From Polynucleobacter necessarius (lineage in GTDB: Bacteria; Pseudomonadota; Gammaproteobacteria; Burkholderiales; Burkholderiaceae): a stretch of 64,000 nucleotides of DNA. The notes beneath the pieces are model-generated. The model had not been told where the DNA came from, made no database searches, and worked only from the letters and a program-made list of their open reading frames with translations. Where the stretch lies: NCBI RefSeq assembly GCF_900095185.1, contig NZ_LT606948.1, positions 248,001 to 312,000 on the forward strand, given 5' to 3'. Every line of letters begins with the position of its first letter. The first letter of the stretch is position 1. Shown piece after piece: positions 48,637-60,312 of the stretch. Both the position numbers and the translations under genes were made by a program.

Positions 48637-49410
48637 TCAATGCAACATAGAGAGCAGGACGACAAAACCTACGCCGCATGCTATCAAAAGCGCTTGACGC
48701 AAAGATTCTGCCCAATGTGGACGACGATGCATTTGCGGAATGAGATCGCTGACTGCAATATACATAAAACTGCTAGAAGCAATCACTAACAAATATGGCA
48801 TTGCTGCATGGGCTTTTTCCAAAAAGAAATAAGTCAATACTCCACCTGCAACCGCCGCTAAGCCGCATATGAAGTTGTAAAACAAGGCACGGGCACGCGA
48901 AAATCCTGCATTAAGAAGAACAATGAAGTCACCAATCTCCTGAGGGATTTCATGAGCAATGATCGCGATTGCAGTGAAGATACCCACTTGATAGTCAGTC
49001 ATAAAAGCGGCGGCAATTAAGATGCCATCCACAAAGTTATGAATACCATCGCCTACCAAAATCATCCAACCACTACGACCTGCATTCTCTGCATCATGCC
49101 CATGATGATGATGATGGCCATCACCTTCGTGATGATGATCATGGCGCAATAAAGCAATCTTTTCCATAAAGAAAAAGCCCAGCAAGCCAGCCAATAAAGT
49201 AGCAAACAGAAGCTGGGAGCTTGTGCCCTCCATGCTGAATGCTTCAGGCAATGAATGTAATAAGGCAGTCGCCAGCAAAATTCCAACTGACAAACTCACC
49301 ATGTTGTTGACCATCTTGGACAACAAAGCCAATGAGCAGCTAGCGGCTACCAAGACGCTAGCTGTTCCAGCGAAGGCAGTGACTAAAAGAATGCTTTGTA
49401 AAACCGACAT
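48637..49410 (-). CDS. ZIP family divalent metal transporter
   Basis: 257 residues, 7-8 helices, with a His-rich cytoplasmic loop (HDHHHEGDGHHHHHGHD) between helices 3 and 4. Helix 4 has the ZIP signature DGIHNFVDGILIA and helix 5 HEIPQEIGDFIVLLNAG. Uptake of zinc or a similar metal. Intact; first residues SVLQSILLVTAFAGTASVLV. Confidence 0.9.
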   Translation of the reverse strand: MSVLQSILLVTAFAGTASVLVAASCSLALLSKMVNNMVSLSVGILLATALLHSLPEAFSMEGTSSQLLFATLLAGLLGFFFMEKIALLRHDHHHEGDGHHHHHGHDAENAGRSGWMILVGDGIHNFVDGILIAAAFMTDYQVGIFTAIAIIAHEIPQEIGDFIVLLNAGFSRARALFYNFICGLAAVAGGVLTYFFLEKAHAAMPYLLVIASSSFMYIAVSDLIPQMHRRPHWAESLRQALLIACGVGFVVLLSMLH

Positions 49411-49415
49411 ACAGA

Positions 49416-50282
49416 TTAAGCTACCTCATTTTTCTTAAACCATGCCAAACATTTTTCCCAACCATATTTAGGGTAGGTAGCGCGATAGTCTGCGTGGAAT
49501 ACATGCGGAGCATCTGGATAGACTGCAATCATGGAGGCTTTAGCAGCAGGATTTTTAGGGGCTGCTTGCGCTAACGCTGCTCGCATTTGCTCAACACTCT
49601 CTAGAGAAATACCGGTATCAGCGGCACCATATAAACCGAGTACCGGGGCCTTTAAATCTGCGGCAATATCTACGACGGGATGGCGCGGACTGTTTTCAGT
49701 CTTCTCGCCAATCACACGACCATACCAATCCACACCAGCTCGCACTTGCGGCAAAGTAGCAGACAACCAAGTAATGCGACCACCCCAACAGAAGCCAGTT
49801 ATGCCAACGCGCTTAAGGTCGCCACCATTCTTGCCAGCCCAAACTAGGGCAACTTGTAAATCGTTTAGCACTTGTGCGTCTGGAGTTTTGGCCACAATAT
49901 TTTGCTGAATTTCTGCCACGGTTCCATAAGCATTGGGATCACCAGCATGGGTAAAGAATTCTGGCGCAATTGCCAGGTAACCTAATTTTGCAAAGCGTCT
50001 TGTGACATCCGCAATATATTCATGCACACCAAAAATTTCACTCACCACAATCACAATGGGTCAAGAGCCTTTCGCTTTTTCTGGACGTGATACATAAGAT
50101 GGCATCTGCAAACTGCCAACTGGGATCATTTACTCGCCTGCTTTGAGGCCTTTAAAGTGTGTTTCGGTCGCAGCAGCAATCACAGGTTCTGAGGCTGCCA
50201 CAAATCCCACGCCAATTGCAGTAGCACTAATTGCCGATGTCTTCATAAAATTGCGTCGACTGTTTTGAATTTCTTTACTCAT
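49416..50282 (-). pseudogene. dienelactone hydrolase family protein, two nonsense codons
   Basis: ATG 50282 with RBS GAGGAGA. Tat leader SRRNFMKTSAISATAIGVGF then VAASEPVIAAA. One frame throughout: TAA after KGLKAGE and TGA at EKAKGS/PIVIVVSEIFGVHEYIAD. Otherwise complete with nucleophile Cys in GITGFCWGGRI, Asp in LYGAADTGIS and His in PDAPHVFHADYR. The latter two thirds are an open frame of 212 residues. Recently inactivated, unless suppressed or re-initiated. Confidence 0.85.
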
Positions 50283-50330
50283 AACACGTGTCTCCTCGCT
50301 TCTCATTTTCATATATTAAACAACTGGAAT

Positions 50331-53156
50331 TTAATGGGCTTCTTCCCAATTATCCCCAATCCCAATACTAACGACTAAAGGAACCTTCAAATCGGCGACA
50401 TGGCACATTAAATCAGGCAACTTCGCCTGAACCAGCTCGAGTTCATCAAAGAGCACATCAAACACCAATTCATCATGCACCTGGAGGAGCATCTTCGTTT
50501 TTAACTGCTCTTTTTCCAGCCAATTCTCCACTGCGATCATGGCTAGCTTGATCAGGTCAGCAGCAGTTCCTTGCATCGGCGCATTAATTGCCGCACGTTC
50601 TGCACCTTGGCGACGAGGCCCGTTAGAGCCCTTGATTTCCGGCAACCAAAGGCGGCGACCAAAAACAGTCTCTACATATCCATTTTCTCTCGCCTCAAAA
50701 CGCGTACGCTCCATGTATTGAGCAACGCCTGGATAGCGATCAAAGTATTTAGCAATATAGTTTTGTGCAGCAGAACGCTCGATGCCTAAGTTACCCGCTA
50801 AGCCAAAAGCACTCATGCCATAAATCAAACCGAAGTTAATCACCTTGGCATAACGTCGCTGCTCGGAATTTACCTCATCTAAGGGAATGCCAAAGATCTC
50901 AGCTGCAGTCGCCTGGTGAACATCTTTACCTGCCCTAAATGCAGCAAGCAAGTTTTCATCTTCAGCAATATGGGCCATGATGCGTAACTCAATTTGCGAG
51001 TAATCTGCTGATAATAATTTACATCCCTCAGCGGGAATAAAAGCCTCCCGAATGCGACGCCCTTCTTCAGTACGCACCGGAATATTTTGTAAGTTTGGAT
51101 CGCTTGAAGCTAAGCGCCCTGTAACAGCGGTAGCTTGAGAGAAATTAGTATGCACACGCCCCGTTTTGGGATCGGCCATGCGTGGCAACTTTTCAATATA
51201 AGTCGACATTAACTTTGCCAAACTTCTATAGTCAAGAATCCGCGCTGGAAGTGGGTAGTCTTCTGCCAGCTTTTGTAAGACTTCCTCATCTGTAGATGGC
51301 GCACCTGAGGGTGTCTTTTTGATCACCGGTAGCTCAAGCTGTACAAATAAAATTTCTGCAATTTGCTTGGGCGACTGGATATTAAAAGGTTGTCCTGCTA
51401 GTTTATGTATCTCACCTTCCAACTCTAATAGACGTCTACCCACCTGCTGACCTTGCTTAGCCAAAAACGCCGAGTCTATCCGAATGCCATTGCGTTCCAT
51501 GATGCCCAACACTCGCATAGCTGGCATCTCGACATTCTCATGGATATAGAGAAGTCCAGAACTTTCCTGAATTTGCGGCCATAACTCTAGATGCAGTCGC
51601 AGTGTGATGTCAGCATCTTCTGCGGCATATTCTGTAGCTATTTTGAGATCAACCTGATCAAAGCCGATGTGATGAACACCTTTGCCACAAACCTCTTCAT
51701 AGCGAATCGTTTTCATGCCCAGGTGTCGTTCGGCTAGGCTATCCATATTGTGTGGCATATGCGATTCGAGGACATAGGATTCAAGCAAAGTATCAAACGC
51801 AACCCCAGTCAAGCGAATTCCATAGTTGGCAAAAATGTGAGTGTCGTACTTGAGGTTTTGCCCTACCTTTAAATGATTAGTGCTTGCTAACCAGGGTTTT
51901 AAGCGCGCAAGAACCAAGTTACGATCAAGTTGCACTTCACCATTACGATGCGCAACTGGGATATAACAAGCCTCACCCGGCTTTACTGACAAAGAGATTC
52001 CAACAAGCTCGGCAGCAAGTGCATCAAGACTCGTAGTTTCAGTATCGACTGCGGTTAAAGGCGAAGCTTCAATCTTCGTTAACCACTTCTCCAAAGCGGC
52101 TTCATCGACCACGCATTCATAGTGACGCTCAATAGCGCCCTGAGAATCGCGTGTTTCTTGTGATAAATCTTTTGTTGTAGAACTCGCAATGATGCGAGGC
52201 TTCTTTTCTCCGTCTATATCAGTTTCAGAAAATGAAATCGGAGTGCCCATTAAATCAAAAGCGGCTCCCTCATCTTGCATCTGTGGGCTTGTAAGCTGCT
52301 TCTCCACATCGCGCAACCAGGTCTTAAATGCATAGCGCTCAATTAACTCTCGAAGTAATGGCGCATCTTCTTGCTTTGCATGTAAATCATCTAAGCTTGG
52401 TAAATGTGACGATAAATCACAATCAGTTTTTACCGTAATGAGTTGGCGAGCCTGGGGCAACCAACTTAATGTCGCACGCAAATTCTCACCAACAACGCCC
52501 TTTACCTTATCCGCATTAGCCATCAAGTTATCGAGGCTACCAAATTCTGTCAGCCATTTATTGGCTGTTTTAGGACCTGCTTTAGGTACGCCTGGCACAT
52601 TATCTACCGCATCACCGATGATGGATAAATAATCCACAATTAATTCAGGGGGAACGCCAAACTTTTCTTTGACACCATCAATATCTAATTTCTCATTTGT
52701 CATCGTATTGATAAGCGTAACGGAAGAATTCACTAATTGCGCCAAATCTTTGTCGCCAGTAGCGATGATCGTCTCCCAACCCGCTTGGATAGCTTGACAT
52801 GCCAAAGTGCCAATCACATCATCAGCCTCCACTCCCGAAACCATAAGTACCGGCCAACCCAAAGCCTTAACCATGGCATGAATAGGCTCAATCTGCTTGA
52901 CCAAATCCTCAGGCATAGGGGAGCGATAGGCCTTATATTCAGAGTACATTTCATCGCGGAAGGTTTTGCCCTTGGCATCAAAAACACAGGCGATATGGTC
53001 AGCTTTAAGCTCAGACCTAGCCCGACGCATCATATTGACCATGCCATAGATAGCCCCCGTGGGCTCTCCAGCCCCATTTCTGAGGTCTGGCATGGCATGA
53101 AAGGCGCGATAAAGGTAGCTTGAGCCGTCTACCAACAAGAGTCTATGTTTAGTCAT
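50331..53156 (-). CDS. polA: DNA polymerase I
   Basis: 941 residues from MTKHRLLLVDGSSYLYRAFH; the frame begins 5 codons earlier at 53171. 5' nuclease domain with VEADDVIGTLA and GDKDLAQLV; 3'-5' exonuclease with TAVDTETTSLDALAAEL; polymerase motif A LLSADYSQIELRIMAHIAED, O-helix RRYAKVINFGLIYGMSAFGL and motif C VHDELVF. All domains intact. Needed for repair and Okazaki processing; contrast with the broken uvrD 2 kb away. Confidence 0.97.
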   Translation of the reverse strand: MTKHRLLLVDGSSYLYRAFHAMPDLRNGAGEPTGAIYGMVNMMRRARSELKADHIACVFDAKGKTFRDEMYSEYKAYRSPMPEDLVKQIEPIHAMVKALGWPVLMVSGVEADDVIGTLACQAIQAGWETIIATGDKDLAQLVNSSVTLINTMTNEKLDIDGVKEKFGVPPELIVDYLSIIGDAVDNVPGVPKAGPKTANKWLTEFGSLDNLMANADKVKGVVGENLRATLSWLPQARQLITVKTDCDLSSHLPSLDDLHAKQEDAPLLRELIERYAFKTWLRDVEKQLTSPQMQDEGAAFDLMGTPISFSETDIDGEKKPRIIASSTTKDLSQETRDSQGAIERHYECVVDEAALEKWLTKIEASPLTAVDTETTSLDALAAELVGISLSVKPGEACYIPVAHRNGEVQLDRNLVLARLKPWLASTNHLKVGQNLKYDTHIFANYGIRLTGVAFDTLLESYVLESHMPHNMDSLAERHLGMKTIRYEEVCGKGVHHIGFDQVDLKIATEYAAEDADITLRLHLELWPQIQESSGLLYIHENVEMPAMRVLGIMERNGIRIDSAFLAKQGQQVGRRLLELEGEIHKLAGQPFNIQSPKQIAEILFVQLELPVIKKTPSGAPSTDEEVLQKLAEDYPLPARILDYRSLAKLMSTYIEKLPRMADPKTGRVHTNFSQATAVTGRLASSDPNLQNIPVRTEEGRRIREAFIPAEGCKLLSADYSQIELRIMAHIAEDENLLAAFRAGKDVHQATAAEIFGIPLDEVNSEQRRYAKVINFGLIYGMSAFGLAGNLGIERSAAQNYIAKYFDRYPGVAQYMERTRFEARENGYVETVFGRRLWLPEIKGSNGPRRQGAERAAINAPMQGTAADLIKLAMIAVENWLEKEQLKTKMLLQVHDELVFDVLFDELELVQAKLPDLMCHVADLKVPLVVSIGIGDNWEEAH

Positions 53157-53239
53157 ACCGCAATCGTACAATCTAGTTGTGAATTACCTACCGGTCCGGT
53201 TACGGAACCGCTCGAGCGTAGGTTTAAAAAGGTGAAAAA

Positions 53240-53647
53240 ATGCATTATTTAACGAACTTAGTTGGCCGCAGAATGAGTCAAAGCCAAGCCATGAAGGGTG
53301 TTTTAGTGGTTTTTGGGCTTTTCGTTGCCACATCAGCACAGTCTCAGAATAACAGCCAAGCCCTTAGCCCAGCTGAATTAAATCGCATTAACAATCAACC
53401 CCTTGCCCCAGCGGTCAGCGGAAGTGGTGCAATGAATAACCCCGAACAACGTAAGCCTAACTATCAGTACAAAGATAAAAATGGCACCACTATTAGTGAG
53501 TACAGGGATATGAATGCACCAACACAAGTTGATGTGAAAATGCCATACACTAGTTATGAGATGGCACCCCCAACATCAGTCATGCCAGGCCCACCCAAAG
53601 AAACTGATCTGATCAGCGTTCCCAGCATTAGCATTCCGCTGAGATAA
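53240..53647 (+). CDS. DUF2782-like exported protein
   Basis: 135 residues. Hydrophobic segment MKGVLVVFGLFVATSAQS resembles a signal peptide, then low-complexity N/P/Q-rich sequence and the DUF2782-like NYQYKDKNGTTISEYRDMNA core. AAGGTG lies upstream of the ATG at 53240. Divergent from polA and directly upstream of thrB, the usual place for this family in betaproteobacteria. Function unknown. Confidence 0.65.
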   Translation: MHYLTNLVGRRMSQSQAMKGVLVVFGLFVATSAQSQNNSQALSPAELNRINNQPLAPAVSGSGAMNNPEQRKPNYQYKDKNGTTISEYRDMNAPTQVDVKMPYTSYEMAPPTSVMPGPPKETDLISVPSISIPLR

Positions 53648-53670
53648 AAACTGTTTATTGCAACCAGTTT

Positions 53671-54648
53671 ATGGCCGTATTTACCCCAATCGAGCTTGAG
53701 GATATCTCCACATGGATTACTCAAGACTTTGATATCGGCCAAGCAACTGAAATTCGCGGCATTCATGGTGGCATTGAGAATTCCAATTTTTTCTTAGACA
53801 CTATTCAAGATGGTAAGCAGCAAGAGTATGTCTTAACTATTTTCGACAGACTGTCCGCACAGCAACTCCCTTTTTATTTGGAGTTAATGTGTCATCTGGC
53901 AAACAAAGACATTCCAGTTCCCAAGCCTATTGCAAACCATCAAGGCGAAATACTTTTTAGCCTCAAGGGCAAGCCAGCCACGATTGTCACTAAACTGCCA
54001 GGGCGCTCCAGGCTTGAGCCGGATGCTAATCATTGCGCACTTGTTGGTGACAAGCTGGCCAAAATGCACTTGGCTGGAAAAGACTATCCTCATTCGCAAG
54101 AAAATCTTCGCAGTCTTGGGTGGTGGCAAAAAACAATTCCTTCCGTATTACCCCACCTCAGGACCTCACAGAGAGAGTTAATTACTCATGAGCTTAAGAC
54201 TCAAGAGAATTTCTTTTCCTCAGCTGCTTATGATGGGCTCCCTCAAGGCGCAAGTCATTGCGATCTTTTTCGCGACAATGTTTTGTTTGATGTCAACGAA
54301 TCAAATGGGGTTTCACAGGATCATTTAGGCGGCTTCTTTGATTTTTACTTTGCCGGTACTGATAAATGGTTATTTGATGTTGCTGTCACCGCAAATGATT
54401 GGTGCCTTTCCAGTGATAAACAGGATTTCGATCCAGCACGTTTAGATGCCTTTCTTAAGGCATATCAAGCAGTGCGTCCTTTTACCAAGGAAGAACAAGC
54501 GTGTTGGCCACTCATGCTTCGCGCTGCAGCTTTGCGTTTTTGGGTTTCCAGATTATGGGATTTCCATATGCCACGGGATGCGCAGATGCTAACCCCACAT
54601 GACCCCACCCACTTTGAACACATCTTATTGAGCCGTCGATCTCTATGA
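53671..54648 (+). CDS. thrB: homoserine kinase (ThrB, APH-fold type)
   Basis: Phosphorylates homoserine in threonine synthesis. 325 residues; choline-kinase-like fold rather than GHMP. GGIENSNFFLDT, then the catalytic SHCDLFRDNVLFD and the magnesium-binding FFDFYFAGTDKWLFDVA. Frame intact. The stop overlaps the ATG of the next gene. Confidence 0.92.
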   Translation: MAVFTPIELEDISTWITQDFDIGQATEIRGIHGGIENSNFFLDTIQDGKQQEYVLTIFDRLSAQQLPFYLELMCHLANKDIPVPKPIANHQGEILFSLKGKPATIVTKLPGRSRLEPDANHCALVGDKLAKMHLAGKDYPHSQENLRSLGWWQKTIPSVLPHLRTSQRELITHELKTQENFFSSAAYDGLPQGASHCDLFRDNVLFDVNESNGVSQDHLGGFFDFYFAGTDKWLFDVAVTANDWCLSSDKQDFDPARLDAFLKAYQAVRPFTKEEQACWPLMLRAAALRFWVSRLWDFHMPRDAQMLTPHDPTHFEHILLSRRSL

Positions 54649-55424
54649 AACTGAATTCCGTAGCGCCTAAAGAGGGTTACACCTGGATAAGACAAGGCAT
54701 TTGGCTTTTTAAGCACAATCCTCTGGGCTTCTTAATGCTCGTATTTATGTATATATTCGCCGCACAACTGGGAGTCATCATTCCAGTCATTGGCGTATTC
54801 GTAGTTCTATTGCTAAATCCAACGCTCTCCGTTGGATTTATGACGGCCTGTCGCGAAGCGATACAAAAGGAACACATTAGACCGATGGTCTACTTAATTG
54901 CACTGCAATCTAGCTCGGTTGTGCGAAAAAGAATTCTGCAGTTAGGTTTGGTATACGCAGGCATGATCTTACTAATGAGCTTTATCCTAAGCCTCTTAGT
55001 AGACTTTGAATTACTTCTGCCATTAATGACGAGTGATAAACCCATCACTCCCGAAGCACTGCGACAGGTGTACCTCATCCTCTTTTTCGGTGCAATGCTT
55101 TATGTGCCTATTGCTATGGTGATGTGGTTCTCACCAGTCCTAATCGCTTGGGCTGATATGTCAGTCGCTCAGGCCCTTTTTTCTAGCTGTTTAGCCTTCT
55201 GGACGAACAAAGCTGCATTCTTTTACTACCTCTCTATTTGGAGCGTCATTTTGATCGCCATTCCTTTAATGATCGGAATGATCTTTGATGCGATGAATTT
55301 AGGTCAAGCCGCCTCATTCATTATTGCTCCCATATCCATGGTGGCTCTTACTATCATGCACTGCTCTGTCTATGCTGCTTGGAAGGCTTGCTTTGCCGAA
55401 GACGAAGTTGTATTGGATGCCTAG
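54645..55424 (+). CDS. BPSS1780-family membrane protein
   Basis: 259 residues, about six helices (AAQLGVIIPVIGVFVVLLLN, LVYAGMILLMSFILSLLVDF, AMLYVPIAMVMWFSPVLIAW, YYLSIWSVILIAIPLMIGMI). N-terminal NSVAPKEGYTWIRQGIWLFK matches the uncharacterised betaproteobacterial BPSS1780 family, usually next to thrB. Translationally coupled to thrB. Function unknown. Confidence 0.8.
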   Translation: MKLNSVAPKEGYTWIRQGIWLFKHNPLGFLMLVFMYIFAAQLGVIIPVIGVFVVLLLNPTLSVGFMTACREAIQKEHIRPMVYLIALQSSSVVRKRILQLGLVYAGMILLMSFILSLLVDFELLLPLMTSDKPITPEALRQVYLILFFGAMLYVPIAMVMWFSPVLIAWADMSVAQALFSSCLAFWTNKAAFFYYLSIWSVILIAIPLMIGMIFDAMNLGQAASFIIAPISMVALTIMHCSVYAAWKACFAEDEVVLDA

Positions 55425-57365
55425 TTAATCAATTGCTGCCAGCTTGGCAATGCTGAGTTACAGCCATTTAATGGCATGACGCTTGAAATTGACTGATGCT
55501 CTAGCATCAGCATCAACACCTTCTAACACTGTCACTTGACCCTCACCAAACTTAGTATGAAATACATTCTGCCCAATTTTGAATAGGTAGCTACCTCGCG
55601 GGGGCGACGCTAAACGCTTTACTTCCATTGAAGCAGAGCCTACTCGTTTAGCAGGTCTTTGATGTTCGGAACCAGACTCAAAAAAAGTCATTGGACTCAT
55701 CATCGCGCTGACGGGTATAGCCATCTTGCCAAGTTACGCCTGCTCTTAAATTACCGCCTCCCCAGCGCGCATCCCTTACCTTAGGAGTAAGCCACTTCAC
55801 TAAGTCTGAGGGCGGCTCCTCTAAGAATCGAGATGGCATGTTGTAACGAACTTGGCCATGTAACATGCGTGATTGAGTATGCGACAGGTATCGGCGTTCT
55901 TTGGCTCGAGTGATGGCGACATACATGAGACGCCGCTCTTCCTCGAGGCCGTTCTGCTCATTCACGCTATCCTCATGAGGAAACAATCCCTCTTCAAGAC
56001 CGGTAATACATACCGAGGTGAACTCTAGACCCTTTGCAGAGTGCACTGTCATCAATTGCACTGCATCTTGCCCCGCTTGGGCCTGATTATCTCCAGCCTC
56101 GAGTGAAGCATGCGATAAAAAAGCAGCTAAAGGTGAAATCTCAATATCGCCCGGAGCATTTTCGCCTGGCAACATTGCTGCTGCGTCTTGGCCGTACCCT
56201 TCCTCTGCAATGAAGGCAGTTGCAGCATTAATCAATTCTTGTAAGTTTTCCACGCGATCTTGCCATTCGCGCTCTGACAAGTAATAATGAATCACAAACT
56301 CAACCGTTTCTGGGAGGGTATTGTGACGAGTAGCCTCACGCATGTGATCTACTAAGCGCACAAATCCACTCAGTGCCGCACCCGCTTACCCTCTAAAGTA
56401 GATGCTGCCAAATAGAGAGAACACTGTTGCGCTCTAGCAGCATCTTGTAATGCTTCAATTGATCTTGCTCCGATTCCGCGAGTGGGGAAATGAACCACCC
56501 GAGAAAATGAAGTACATAGAGACGCATGTTTTCTACATCAGCGCCGCGGACAGCATAAATACTTTGATCATCGTCACCCACTGCAAATACCGAACCACTA
56601 CCCATACCGCTCACATTGATGCGACTAGCATCATACCCTGATAACAACTTCAACCAGGCACATTGCAAAGCAATAGTATCTTGAATCTTATCAATCAAGA
56701 TGTGACGAAAACGCTCTTGGTAGTGCGTACGAATCGCTTCACTGTGTTTCAGTAATTCGTAACTACGCAATAAAAGCTCGGCAAAATCAACTACACCCTC
56801 ACGCTGACACTGCTCATCGTAAGCCGCATAAAGTTGTGCCATCTTGGCCTGAAAGTCATCACCTATCGATAAATCTTTTGCCCGCTGTCCGCGCGCTTTG
56901 GCATGCGCAATGAAAGACTGCAATTGCTTTGCGAGATACTTTTGATCATCTACCTTTAGACCCTTTAAAAGTCGCTTTATGGCAGATAATTGATCTTGTG
57001 TATCCAGAATTTGAAATATAGAGGGCAACCCAGCCTCTTTGTGGTGCGCTCTCAATAAGCGATTACAGAGGCCATGAAAAGTGCCAATCCACATGCCACG
57101 AGTATTCGTTGGCAGCATGGCACTTAGGCGTAACAGCATCTCCTTGGCGGCCTGATTGGTGAATGTGACTGCTAAGACGCCAATAGGGGATACCTGACCA
57201 GTCTGAATCAACCAGGCTATACGGGGGTAAAGACGCGGGTTTTACCGCTCCCCCCGCCCCTGCCAAAATCAAGGCAGACTGGGCTTGGCCATTTTCATTA
57301 ACAGGCGGAAGGGTCACTGCCTCGCGCTGTTCTGGATTGAGGTGCGCGAGCAAGTCTGAGTACAT
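55425..57365 (-). pseudogene. uvrD: DNA helicase II (UvrD/PcrA-like)
   Basis: Superfamily 1 helicase of nucleotide excision and mismatch repair. ATG 57365 gives MYSDLLAHLNPEQREAVTLP. Walker A (GSGKTR) is knocked out of frame by an extra G in a G run near 57257. The second piece has LAVTFTNQAAKEM, GTFHGLCNRLL and VFAVGDDDQSIYAVRGADVE. A large deletion then follows; resumes MRLVDHMREATRHNT, VQLMTVHSAKGLEFTSVCIT, RRLMYVAITRAKERRYLSH. One extra T in a T run near 55680 shifts the C-terminal part, which then has a stop before LSIAKLAAI. About 640 of about 780 codons remain. Confidence 0.9.
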
Positions 57366-57389
57366 CGGCCCAATTATAATTAACCTCTT

Positions 57390-60281
57390 ATGCCAAACGC
57401 CTCAAATACCCCTAATTCACCAGCGATCAGCTCAGCGGACGCGCTCGCCAAATCCTACGAACCAGCCCCGATAGAGGCCTATTGGGGTCCTGAGTGGGAG
57501 CGCCGAGGCATTGCTGATGCCACCATGGATGAAAGCAAGGGGAATTTTTCTATTCAACTTCCACCACCTAATGTGACAGGCACCCTCCACATGGGTCATG
57601 CGTTTAACCAAACTATCATGGATAGCTTGGTTCGCCACGCCCGCATGTCTGGCAAAAATACTTTGTGGGTGCCAGGCACAGATCACGCTGGTATCGCCAC
57701 TCAAATCGTGGTTGAGCGTCAACTCGATGCGCAAAAAATTTCTCGTCATGACTTAGGTCGTGGAAAGTTTTTAGAAAAAGTATGGGAGTGGAAAGAGACT
57801 TCTGGCAATACGATTACCAGACAAATGCGTCGTCTTGGCGCATCGATCGATTGGGGTACAGAATATTTCACTATGGACAGTAAGATGTCCAAAGCCGTGG
57901 TTGAAGTTTTTGTGCGCTTGCACGAGCAAGGTTTAATTTATCGCGGCAAGCGCTTAGTCAACTGGGATCCAGTACTCGGTACTGCAGTTTCAGACTTAGA
58001 AGTTGTGAGCGAAGAAGAGGATGGCTCGATGTGGCACATCCGCTATCCATTAACCGATGGCTCTGGCCATTTGACTGTTGCCACTACACGCCCTGAAACC
58101 TTATTTGGTGACGTCGCCGTCATGGTAAACCCAGAAGATGAGCGCTACAGATACCTCATTGGCAAGTCCGTCAACTTGCCCTTATGTAACCGTCACATCC
58201 CGATCATTGCAGATGACTATGTAGATTTGAACTGTGGTACTGGCGTTGTGAAAGTAACTCCTGCTCACGACTTTAATGACTATGCAGTAGGTCAACGTCA
58301 TCAGTTACCCATGATCAATATTCTGACTTTGGATGCCAAAATAAATGAAAATGCTCCAGCCGCTTATCAAGGTATGGAACGTTTTGCCGCTCGCAAGCAA
58401 GTGGTTACGGATCTCGATGCTGCAGGTTTATTAGAAAAAGTTCAGCCGCACAAATTAATGGTGCCTCGTGGTGATCGCACTCAAACCATCATTGAACCAA
58501 TGCTCACAGATCAATGGTTTGTAGCGATGTCCAAGCTAAGTCCAGATAATAAGTATCAACCTGGTTCCTCAATCGCAGGCGCAGCATTAGATGCGGTAAC
58601 AAAAGGCGACATTAAGCTCGTTCCAGCAAACTGGATCAGTACCTACACTCAGTGGTTAGAAAATATTCAGGATTGGTGTATCTCTCGCCAACTCTGGTGG
58701 GGCCATCAAATTCCCGCTTGGTACGGAGATGACGGTCAGATCTTTGTTGCTCGATCCGAAGAGGAAGCCAGGAGTAATGCAGCAGCAGTAGGTTACTCAG
58801 GCAATCTTACCCGAGACCCAGACGTTCTGGACACCTGGTTTAGCTCCGCACTGGTTCCCTTTAGCTCCCTAGGTTGGCCAGAGGAAATGCCTGCCTTAAA
58901 TCACTTCCTACCCTCATCTGTTTTAGTAACTGGATTTGACATCATCTTCTTCTGGGTAGCTCGTATGGTCATGATGACCTGCCACTTCACAGGAAGAGTA
59001 CCATTCCATACGGTTTATGTTCATGGCTTGGTCAGAGATGCTGAAGGCGAAAAGATGAGCAAATCTAAAGGTAATACTCTGGATCCGATTGATCTCATTG
59101 ACGGCATTCAGATTGATGAGCTTGTAGGCAAAAGAACAACTGGCCTCATGAATCTCAAACAAGCTGAGAGCATTAGAAAAAAAACAAAAAAAGAATTTCC
59201 AGAAGGTATTCTGGCATTTGGTGCTGACGCCTTGCGCTTTACTTTTGCGTCCCTAGCTTCGCTCGGGCGCAATATCAATTTTGATCAAAAACGTTGTGAA
59301 GGCTATCGTAATTTCTGCAACAAGCTTTGGAATGGATCGCGCTTTGTTTTGATGAACTGCCCTGGTGGCGATGAAGATAATGGTTTTGCCCCATGCGATA
59401 ATCAATGCGGACCAGATGGCTACCTCGATTTTTCACCTGCAGATAAGTGGATCGTTTCACAACTCCAAAGAACTGAGGCTGAAGTTGCAAAAGGTTTTAA
59501 AGCGTATCGCTTTGACAATATCGCAAGCAGTATTTACCAGTTTGTCTGGGACGAGTATTGCGATTGGTATCTTGAGCTTGCCAAAGTGCAATTACAAACT
59601 GGTACGCCAGCACAACAACGCGCTACCCGTCGGACCCTGTTGCGTGTTTTGGAAACGATATTGCGCATGGCGCATCCATTGATCCCATTTATTACCGAGA
59701 CACTTTGGCAAACCGTAGGACCCAAGTCTGGGAAAGAGCTAGCAAAGCAAAGCAAACAAAGCATTGCACTGCAGCCCTACCCTACTGCGCAACTTGAGAA
59801 GATTGATGAAAAAAGTGAAGCTTGGGTTACACAGATCAAAGCAATTGTGGATGCTTGTCGTAATTTGCGTGGGGAGATGCAAGTCCCTCCAGGTCAAAAA
59901 GTGCCCCTCTGGATTTGTGGGCCGCAAGTCTTCTTGGAAAAAGCCACCCCTTACCTCATGGCGCTTGCTAAGCTAACTGAAGTCAAAATCTACAACGACG
60001 AGTCTGCTCTAGAAAAAGATGCTCCTGGAGCACCAATCGCGCTAGTTGGAGATATCAAACTACTCCTGAAGATTGAAGTTGACGTTGCTGCTGAGCGTAT
60101 TCGTCTAGGCAAAGCAATTGAGCGCCTCGCCAATGAAATGAATAAAGCTAAGGGCAAATTAACCAATGAGAGCTTTGTAGCTCGTGCCCCAGCCGAGGTG
60201 GTAACTCAAGAAAAACAACGTCTTGCAGGTTTTGAGAAAAACCATCAGAAGCTTGTTGCACAATTAGAGCGTCTGAAATAA
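57390..60281 (+). CDS. valS: valyl-tRNA synthetase
   Basis: 963 residues, class I synthetase. HIGH-type motif [12 protein letters not shown] near 66, editing domain with [20 protein letters not shown] near 230, KMSKS motif [13 protein letters not shown] near 553, and a C-terminal coiled coil ([20 protein letters not shown]). Intact. Divergent from uvrD by 24 bases. Confidence 0.97.
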   Translation: MPNASNTPNSPAISSADALAKSYEPAPIEAYWGPEWERRGIADATMDESKGNFSIQLPPPNVTGTLHMGHAFNQTIMDSLVRHARMSGKNTLWVPGTDHAGIATQIVVERQLDAQKISRHDLGRGKFLEKVWEWKETSGNTITRQMRRLGASIDWGTEYFTMDSKMSKAVVEVFVRLHEQGLIYRGKRLVNWDPVLGTAVSDLEVVSEEEDGSMWHIRYPLTDGSGHLTVATTRPETLFGDVAVMVNPEDERYRYLIGKSVNLPLCNRHIPIIADDYVDLNCGTGVVKVTPAHDFNDYAVGQRHQLPMINILTLDAKINENAPAAYQGMERFAARKQVVTDLDAAGLLEKVQPHKLMVPRGDRTQTIIEPMLTDQWFVAMSKLSPDNKYQPGSSIAGAALDAVTKGDIKLVPANWISTYTQWLENIQDWCISRQLWWGHQIPAWYGDDGQIFVARSEEEARSNAAAVGYSGNLTRDPDVLDTWFSSALVPFSSLGWPEEMPALNHFLPSSVLVTGFDIIFFWVARMVMMTCHFTGRVPFHTVYVHGLVRDAEGEKMSKSKGNTLDPIDLIDGIQIDELVGKRTTGLMNLKQAESIRKKTKKEFPEGILAFGADALRFTFASLASLGRNINFDQKRCEGYRNFCNKLWNGSRFVLMNCPGGDEDNGFAPCDNQCGPDGYLDFSPADKWIVSQLQRTEAEVAKGFKAYRFDNIASSIYQFVWDEYCDWYLELAKVQLQTGTPAQQRATRRTLLRVLETILRMAHPLIPFITETLWQTVGPKSGKELAKQSKQSIALQPYPTAQLEKIDEKSEAWVTQIKAIVDACRNLRGEMQVPPGQKVPLWICGPQVFLEKATPYLMALAKLTEVKIYNDESALEKDAPGAPIALVGDIKLLLKIEVDVAAERIRLGKAIERLANEMNKAKGKLTNESFVARAPAEVVTQEKQRLAGFEKNHQKLVAQLERLK

Positions 60282-60312
60282 ACCGTAGCCTTACACAGCG
60301 ATTGGAAGTGAA

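Noticed and set aside
49092..49144. Short repeats in the ZIP gene region as a CRISPR or satellite
   Set aside because: They are CAT/ATG-type codon repeats encoding the His-rich loop of a ZIP transporter.
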